DNA of 64,000 bases, from contig JABYQR010000201.1 in assembly GCA_022592445.1 (NCBI GenBank), forward strand, positions 19,102-83,101. Direction: 5' to 3'. Under the pieces are notes generated by a model that was not told where the DNA came from, ran no database searches, and saw only the letters and a list, made by a program, of their open reading frames with translations. The DNA comes from Cytidiella melzeri. Taxonomy: Eukaryota > Basidiomycota > Agaricomycetes > Polyporales > Irpicaceae. Positions 57,430 to 64,000 of this stretch are shown one piece after another. Positions within the stretch are counted from its first letter, which is position 1; every line of letters starts with the position of its first letter. The position numbers and the translations under genes are program-made.

Positions 57430-59560
57430 ATATGTTACATGCGCAGAATGCTCAAGTTTCAGTCGCCTGTCTATCACTATTTCTAGCTACCATCCTGTCC
57501 AACATCTGGAGAAGCTCATTCTCCTCAGTCAGCTGCTCGACGATCTGTCCTTCCTCAGCTGACTGTGACCAGTCGCAAATTTGGTCCTTGACGTCTTCGG
57601 ACATTGTGGTCCAGTCGTTGTTCTGCTTGAGGCGCCAGGCAATGATCTGAACAAGCTTTTGCTCGCTGAACTTGTCATTGCCTTGGACGACCTGCATGGC
57701 AGTGTGGAAGTCGTCATGTCAGAGCTGGAATGGTTCCCGTTCCCCATCCATGCGATACCAGACAAAACCGTGTCACATCATTATTGCAACTCGAGTGTCA
57801 TGGAGCGACTGCTGATAGACTGATAAACCCTAAACAAGGGTGAAGTAGATGTGAGGGGAAAGTGGAAAGGGATCTCCAACGACAACAACGAGGTCAAAGT
57901 TGATGATAAGCAGGCAAGCAGGCACAGAGGCCGGATACTGGCAGTGCAAATGACGAAGTTAATATCAGGCTTATACTAGGTTACATTGAGTAACTCACCT
58001 GGCAGTGCAAATGACGAAGAGGTCAAGATGCAGAACCAGGAAGGGTAAGGGGTACTATATATACTGTGTCTGGGTGGTCTGTGCACCAGTTCCCACACTA
58101 GGGACTGGAGTAACTGTGGGACTGAGGCAACAATAGAACAATAACGGACCAGGGTACATATCAGGGACCAGGGTAACTATCAGGGACCAGGGTACATAGA
58201 ACAATAGAACTAGAACAATAGACAATAGAACAATAGAATTAGGAACAATGTAACAATAGAAACTGGGGGAATCCCTGGGGAATCCCTGACAATAAAGAAA
58301 AGACAATAGACGGAAGACAATAGGGTGATAAGAACTGGGAGAATCCCTGGGGAATCCCAAACAATGGAAGGGGAACAATAGAACAATAGCCTAGGTTGAT
58401 CTGGAACCGCTCCAGATTGAGTCTAGGGTTTGGGTGTGAACTATTGATAAATAAGGCAGGATGTCACGTGACCTGGGTTAGGGTTAGGTCCGGTAAGACT
58501 CCTAGCCGGAAAATAAGCGCTCTAGATAGGCGCTTAATGCTATAAAGTTGCAACAATGTTGGAAAAATCCGGTCTCTGTTGGACTATCCATGTCATCGAG
58601 CTGATGCTGCAATAAATTTTTACGACTTGATTTGTTCCTCTTCAAGTGCATAGAACAGACGACACCCCCCTCCTTCAATGTTTGACTTGAGCACCACACC
58701 ATTGTCCGTGATGAAAGACATAGCATCCATGATGTGCGGCTCGGCGTTGGTGAACTTGCCATTCCAAATCTTGTCGGCGACGTCCTGTGCGTTTTGCAAT
58801 GCAGTTCTGGTCAATTCGTCCCACTTGAAGCAGTACAAGCTTGCATAATGAAGCTCAGTGGTTGGAGCAACAGGGCGCTCTTCCCCAAAGAACTCCTCAA
58901 TAGTTTCAACAGGCTCGTTGACAATGGTGGTGCTTGAGGTTACGGGTGACGGCGGAACCATAGGAACGTCTTGCTCAACGTTGACGGGTGCGGTGAAGGT
59001 TTGTGAGCAAGGTGGTTGAAGAGGGAGTGGAGACTGGCTCCGTTTGCTGCGACGGGCGGCACGGGCTTGCTCCAGTTTGAATTGGACTCGTCCGCAGTGG
59101 TTTGTGCGGAAACCTTGTCCTCAAGGTGCGGTCGGCTGTCTTTGAGGTTGAGAAGTGTTACGGCAGCATTGCTGCTCATTGTAGAGCTCAGCAAGACGAA
59201 GAGTGTTGTCCCCCCTTTGACACATGTCTGCGTGAACATAGGTGCAGAGGTTGTTTATGATATGGTTTACCGCTTCCTGAGGACGCGGGTGGGGGCAAAG
59301 GAATTTGCAATTGAAAGTGGCAGGAGGGGTGCAACAATTGTTAGACCGTGCGCGTTGCAGACTTCCCCCCTCCTGATTGGCGCGGCGAGCTTCTCTAGCC
59401 TCCGTATGCCATTGGTGGTTTGGGATGGTATTGAAATGGAATGTGTGATGATCCCTACCAGATTCTAAACGATTGTAATTGAACCTTATCAGGTCCGGTC
59501 CAATCTGTCGAATGCTTAAAGTGTTACCTCTGGCCAGGCAAACTTGCTCAGTACGTCTTT
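57430..59560 (-). pseudogene. Decayed coding sequence of unknown origin inside copia-2
   Basis: I do not recognise the family. Minus-strand frames at 58940-59239 (SSNAAVTLLNLKDSRPHLED), 58620-58961 (FKWDELTRTALQNAQDVADK, FFGEERPVAPTTELHYASL) and 57452-57697 (KQNNDWTTMSEDVKDQICDW) have real-protein composition. They appear to belong to one gene, with a frame change near 58950 and the family B LTR inserted at 57796. It could be captured host sequence or part of another mobile element. Confidence 0.45.
57796..58595. repeat. Solo LTR, family B (copy 2), 800 bases
   Basis: Starts TGTCATGGAGCG and ends CTATCCATGTCA, with exact 5-base duplication TCGAG at 57791-57795 and 58596-58600. It matches the copy at 21529-22298 along its length, with small indels in the CCAGGG(T) repeat part. 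It has landed inside a minus-strand open frame of the material between copia-2 Gag and its 5' LTR. Confidence 0.88.
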
Positions 59561-60420
59561 CCAAGAACTGTTCCCAGTTCCTGGAGTACTATTCAGCCCT
59601 TTCGAAGATAGCATTTGTACAGCGGGCGGGCATGTTCAAAATTTGTGGGTGAAACTTAATGCAGGTCGGAGTGCTTGTCGGTTATTGGTGTCAATCCAGA
59701 AGATAATTCTCAGAAGTGTGCAAGGAATTTCTGTGAAAGGAATAAACTGTGAGAAAAACTCTTGCACAAGAGATTCTTCACGAAAATTATCCCCAAATTT
59801 GACTTCAACCGAATGATAAGCAGTGGTGAAACAAATAGAGCGCGTGTAACTAATATGCAAATGTGCAGGAGACAAAATCTCCATGAAACCAAAAGTAACA
59901 AAGTTCGACATAAGCCTCTACTAAATTCTACAGAAACCAACAAATTGGGAATGCCAAGGGTGTTTACTGTGTGCTCTACACAGCTCCCTTTTAGTCCCTT
60001 GAGTCACGAGCTCATGGTGACGCCTACTTTCCCTGCTTTCACCGCTTTTTACAGCCTGCCAATTGTCTAAGACAAAAGACACTTTCAATCACCTCTGAAC
60101 GCCACCTTATTGGGCTTTGTTTGAGTAGATGCATGATTCTGATAGCAAATCACAAGCCAAGAACATGTATGAGGTGTAGGCTACCAATTGGATGTGACTG
60201 TGCGCGTGTTCCAGGGGTAAGAAAGCAGGGGCAATTCTGTAGAAAATAGTTGTGGGAAAATTGGGCGAGGAGAGGCGAGGCTTAGTCTACTACAACTGGG
60301 TCTTCTACTACAAAGTGGCCTACAATGTGTAGAAAGGAATGTTACTCACGGAGAAACAGTTGTGTAGTTTCGAGCTTGAAGAAGGTTTCAGAGTAGAGGA
60401 GTGGTAGTAAGAGTTAGAAG

Positions 60421-60435
60421 CCGGGGCTCATAACC
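60421..60435 (-). promoter_or_regulatory. copia-2 primer binding site
   Basis: Minus strand reads GGTTATGAGCCCCGG next to the 5' LTR, identical over 14 bases to the copia-1 site and complementary to the initiator tRNA-Met anticodon arm. Confidence 0.6.
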
Positions 60436-60954
60436 TGCTCGAAAGTTACGAGTGTAGGGGATGACTTGGAAGGTCAACTAACTCTGGGAGTAAGTGTCTT
60501 ATCATTTCTCTGCTCTCTAGGAGCGGTATATATACATGTCTGTAACTAGATTACTAATGCTACAGTAATGTCATATGATAAGGATTGGTAAGGACTGGTA
60601 AGCATATGAGTAAGGATTGGTAATGCACATTCCTGCTTGCTAATACTACTGAATAGAGAATGTAAGCAATGACTGAGCATCCTACATAACTGAATGGTGC
60701 TGACTGAGCCTTTAGTAAGCTCAATACATTTGTATATGAAATATGAGTCGTGCAGAAGCCTCATGGACTTGTGCTATTCAGTCATGGAAACTACTGGAAC
60801 ACAATGCAATAAGGTGCAAGTATTGAATTGTGTGTGGCCATAATGATGATGGAAACACATGCTATGTACTATCTGATCTTATCTATCTACATATCTAATT
60901 TACATCGTCCATAGATCTGATCTCTGATGGTCAGTGATACATCTTGCTTTGACA
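60436..60954 (-). repeat. copia-2 5' LTR (family A, copy 3)
   Basis: 519 bases with several substitutions and small indels relative to the left LTR, visibly more diverged than the copia-1 LTR pair. Confidence 0.9.
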
Positions 60955-63240
60955 GGGTCGTGTTGTGCCTGAGGCGAAGGGCTGTTTCAAATAACAAGGA
61001 AACATTGAGGGATGGTGGCAATGCGAGGTGAAGCTGCGAGGCTCCGAGTTGACTGGGAGATGAACTCAAAATGTCTGTTGGGGAGATGGTCATTGAACAA
61101 AGTGATACGGGCATTATGCTGAGTGCGATGGGGCGTCATGGAGAAGTTGATTGAGGACGTGACGTGTGGTATGTGCAAGCCTTGGACTGGTTACAAAAGC
61201 GAGTACAATGCGTGGATGCGGAAGGGGTTATAGCCTGCAATGCAAAGGTAAGCTGATTATGAGAGGCGCAAAGTGTAGAAATCTATTTGAGGGGTATGCA
61301 AAACGTTGTGATGATGAGGCTTGGTTGTTGGTGCAGCTGATCATTTGGATACAGGCAGATTATGACGATGTGGGAGACTGGTTGGGATAGTGGTGGACGT
61401 GCTAAAATTCAACAGTGTTCAGTGTGCGTGGATGTCAGTAGGAGTAGGCATCGTGCTGTGACAACGGGCCTCCTCTCCCCCGTGTCTGCAGCCTTCTTTT
61501 CCACGGCTGTGTCCTCTTGGGCCCCCACGTCCACGAGGGTTGTTGTTGCTGCCTCTGCACCCACGTTGGCCGAGGTAGTGGGTGGTGTTAATGTGGGTCG
61601 GTTCGACCGTCCATATTTGTTGTATTGAGCAGCTGCGGATGCGCTCTCGCTCTTTGTGAGAGCGCTGTTCCACTGAGGGACCTTCTTGAAAGGGTATAGC
61701 CCCCCAATGTCCATGCCCCCGCATCCTGTACATGCTATGTCGAGCTCCCAGGATTTGCCCGTACCGTTAAGGTGGACAGCGTATGAGAGAGATGAGACGA
61801 TACATGGAGCTGCAGCCAGTCAACAGGGTTTGCAGTGGGGGTGTCTGGATATACGCATACTTTGTTTCCCGGTACGTTGGGGCAAGTTTCATCTTGAGGA
61901 TTCCTAGACAGGTGGTATGAGGACTTTTTGATAGCTGCTGCTTGGTCCAACTGTCTGTAGTCGACGTGCGTGAGGGTCATGTTGGTGATGCATGCAACAA
62001 CATCGTTGTTTGCTTCAGTTTTGCATCACTGCTTTGCGGATGGCTGGTAGAGCAGCCAGTTCTGCGGTGGTGTAGCCTGCAAGGGTTGTGATCAACATGG
62101 GAATTTCCCAGCCAGGGCAATATGCAAAGAAGGTGATGGGAGGATTATAGAGCGAGAAAACTTGCTGGGTGGTCAGGAAGTCCCGCGAGGCTTTGGAGAT
62201 GTTGTAAATTCCAAAAGCTTGGGTGAGCGGCCCTTGGGATTTGTCGTGGTATTCTTGTCAATGCGGGGGATGAAGACGTGTGGATCTTCATCCTGCAGGA
62301 GGAGGATGGCCATCGCTGTCTAGGATCTTCTTGCGCACGTCTGGGGCATTGTTGTGGGTGATTGTCATACCCCATGGGTGAATGAGTATCATTGACAACT
62401 TGGCCATGGCCTCCTTGACTGATTCGCTCGCCAGAAGGCAAAGTGCTAAAACATGTTTGACCCAAAGACTTCCAGGAAGCCACCAGGCGGAGTTGGCGTG
62501 ATAAACTTCAAAAGCATTGCCTTCTCTTCCGCCTTCATGGGTGTGTACATTGGTGTGGTATTTGCAGCGGTGGGGAGGCGTTGTTTGTAGAAGTCGGCGA
62601 AATTGTCAGTGCAGATGGCAGGTGCGTTGGAAGTGGCGGGCAACATGAGGACCTCAATGAATTTGTCAATTGTTGCGCTTGCAGCGTCGCCATTGCCTGT
62701 TGCTTTTGCTTTCAGGGAATGTGTATTGACTTTGTCTTTGGTTGCTGTTTCCTTGCATTTTTCCCTTTATTGTTGATTTGTTGTAGTCAAGAGATGACAA
62801 TAGGGTGAGTGTGGTGGATTGAGTCGAGAAGGGGGTGTCAAGCGGGATACTGCTACCGCTAGCGTTTGGCGTGTCAATCTGGGAATTAGATTTGCTTCGC
62901 GTCATCGGCAAGGTGAGCTCGTGAGCGGACAACAGGGCTTTTGCCGGCGTCTTGGACGCTGGCTCTGCTGGGGAGGGGCCGGCAGTCCCGTCGTATCAGA
63001 CGTGAGCAACGGCGGTGCTACTGTTTTTGCAGACATGTCAATTAGTGTCAGGGTCAGGGTTGAGTCAAAATAATTACCCTGTTTTGAGTTCTTGGCAGCT
63101 TTTATCAGAGGCATTTGGCAGTTGTTATTATGGCTCGTACGTAGATGAGCGTGTGTGTGTGCGTGTTGTTTGGTTTCCTGGTATCAGGTTTACCCAGGAA
63201 CTGAACAGTTTGGCGGCTGAGGTTGAACCTTGAAATGTGC
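60955..63240 (-). pseudogene. Degraded mobile-element-like coding sequence right of copia-2
   Basis: Broken minus-strand frames of several reading phases cover this stretch: 62666-62932 (MSAHELTLPMTRSKSNSQID), 62446-62646 (YKQRLPTAANTTPMYTPMKA), 61409-61714 (GGLYPFKKVPQWNSALTKSE, preceded by closely spaced Cys) and 60955-61178 (MTPHRTQHNARITLFNDHLP). The order and Cys-rich part suggest a single decayed ORF of an element family I cannot name. No terminal repeats were found. Confidence 0.4.
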
Positions 63241-64000
63241 AGTGAGATTACTGTAGATTTATATTTATTTATTTATTTACTCTGAGTGAGAGAGGTTGTG
63301 TGGTTGGTCATTATTGAGGATGTCATTGGCGGGATGTGAGTAGGATATACGTTATGGGAGACAATGCACTGATAAGATGTAACTAGGCATATGCACTCCT
63401 AAGGTCAACATTCAGGGTCGGGTTGGGTGGCCGTATGGGGGAGCAGTGGTGGTGTTTTGTCAGTTGTCGTGTCCCTGTGCTGATCCCCTGTTGTTCAGGA
63501 CCTGGATATTTTCCATGATTGGGGACATAGGTACATATTTGAAATCAGTTTCTAGGTCTTCTTCTAGTCCTGTGTTTAGCTAAGCTCGGGGTTTGAGGAG
63601 TGTCGCTAGGTGTGCAGTTGTCTCTGCTTGACATGTTGTGTTGATACTGGTATAGTGTTGTATTGTCTATAATGTTTACTTACCATGTTTTGTCGCGCAG
63701 TTGGTCTCACCGTTTGAGACGTTACTAGTCCTTGGGCCATGTAGAGGCCAGCACCAGGTCACCAAGGGGGATGGTGGTGGTACCTCTCCAAGGGAGGCAA
63801 TAATTACTTGACAATGCTTTGGTGATACTTTAAACATCTGTATATTGAGATAGTGATGTTGAAGATGGTATAACCATTAATCAGATTGCCTGCGTCAGGA
63901 TCTATCAGATATATCTTTCAGAGATGCAACTGGTAAGAATGTAGGAAAAAGATCCAACTGGTAACAATGTAGGAGAACTTTGTGAGTATATGCTTTTACC
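63241..64000. other. Right-edge sequence, no gene seen
   Basis: No coding frame with support. It contains the TTTA tract listed separately and a near-repeat of 'AACTGGTAA(G/C)AATGTAGGA' at 63928-63973. Likely intergenic or degraded repeat; it may continue beyond the window. Confidence 0.4.
63258..63280 (+). repeat. Short TTTA microsatellite
   Basis: TTTATA followed by several TTTA units, ending TTTAC. Confidence 0.7.

Larger units (their letters stand above)
51702..60954 (-). mobile_element. Ty1/copia element copia-2, degraded and enlarged, bounded by family A LTRs
   Basis: Left LTR 51702-52224 (523 bases, TGTTTGAAAT..CTTTGACA) and right LTR 60436-60954 (519 bases, TGCTCGAAAG..CTTTGACA) flank a minus-strand copia coding region. 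The 3' LTR is preceded on the minus strand by a purine tract CAAGTGGGAG. A primer site GGTTATGAGCCCCGG abuts the 5' LTR, the same as in copia-1. The outer flanks are CTTTT on the left and GGGTC on the right, so there is no target duplication; the pair may come from two insertions joined by recombination or deletion. The span between Gag start (about 56682) and the 5' LTR is about 3.7 kb, far too long for a leader, and holds foreign sequence including a family B solo LTR. Confidence 0.85.

Noticed and set aside
51702..60954. copia-2 as an intact autonomous element
   Set aside because: Flanks lack a target duplication, gag and integrase are broken, and the interior contains foreign sequence and a second LTR.
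1..64000. Pheromone precursor or pheromone receptor genes (B mating-type functions)
   Set aside because: No seven-helix receptor and no small gene with a convincing CaaX end was found; only A-locus genes are present.

Overview
This window is eukaryotic, from a filamentous basidiomycete fungus and most probably an agaricomycete. Most protein-coding genes carry many short GT..AG introns of about 50-60 bases. A mitochondrial intermediate peptidase gene sits next to a divergent pair of homeodomain genes, which is the arrangement of the mating-type A (HD) locus in Agaricomycetes. The mobile elements are Ty1/copia LTR retrotransposons and a non-LTR element of fungal type. I cannot name the species from the sequence alone.

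Region 1 (0.8-8.3 kb) is the mating-type A core: a four-exon mitochondrial intermediate peptidase (OCT1/MIP, +), then an HD2 homeodomain gene (-) and an HD1 homeodomain gene (+) transcribed away from each other across about 310 bases. HD1 and HD2 products of different alleles are known to dimerise and start the dikaryotic programme. The exon structures of all three genes close in frame. The HD1 homeodomain has serine in place of the usual Asn51.

Region 2 (8.3-18.3 kb) is gene-poor. It holds three small TATA-driven genes of unknown function, a diverged duplicated block of about 250 bases, an NmrA-like NAD(P)-binding gene with an apparent frameshift, and an unrecognised minus-strand multi-exon gene. 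I recognise no beta-flanking gene and no pheromone or receptor gene.

Region 3 (18.3-29 kb) is a nest of retroelements: a decayed CCHC Gag fragment split by a solo LTR (family A), itself split by a solo LTR (family B), and beside it a structurally complete copia element (copia-1) with nearly identical LTRs and a perfect 5-base target duplication, but with broken reading frames.

Region 4 (29-51 kb) is a conserved gene block with one retroelement inside it: an F-box/LRR protein, a non-LTR ORF1-only element ending in a 24-base poly(A), a long-chain acyl-CoA synthetase, an Hpc2/ubinuclein subunit of the HIR histone chaperone, an Akr1-type ankyrin/DHHC palmitoyltransferase, and a VelB-type velvet regulator with a very long disordered tail. 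The synthetase and the ubinuclein gene each miss closing in frame by one G, in G-runs, so sequence error must be considered.

Region 5 (51.7-64 kb) is repetitive: a second, larger copia element (copia-2) bounded by family A LTRs whose flanks do not match, with a second family B solo LTR inside it, followed by decayed element-like coding sequence and simple sequence.
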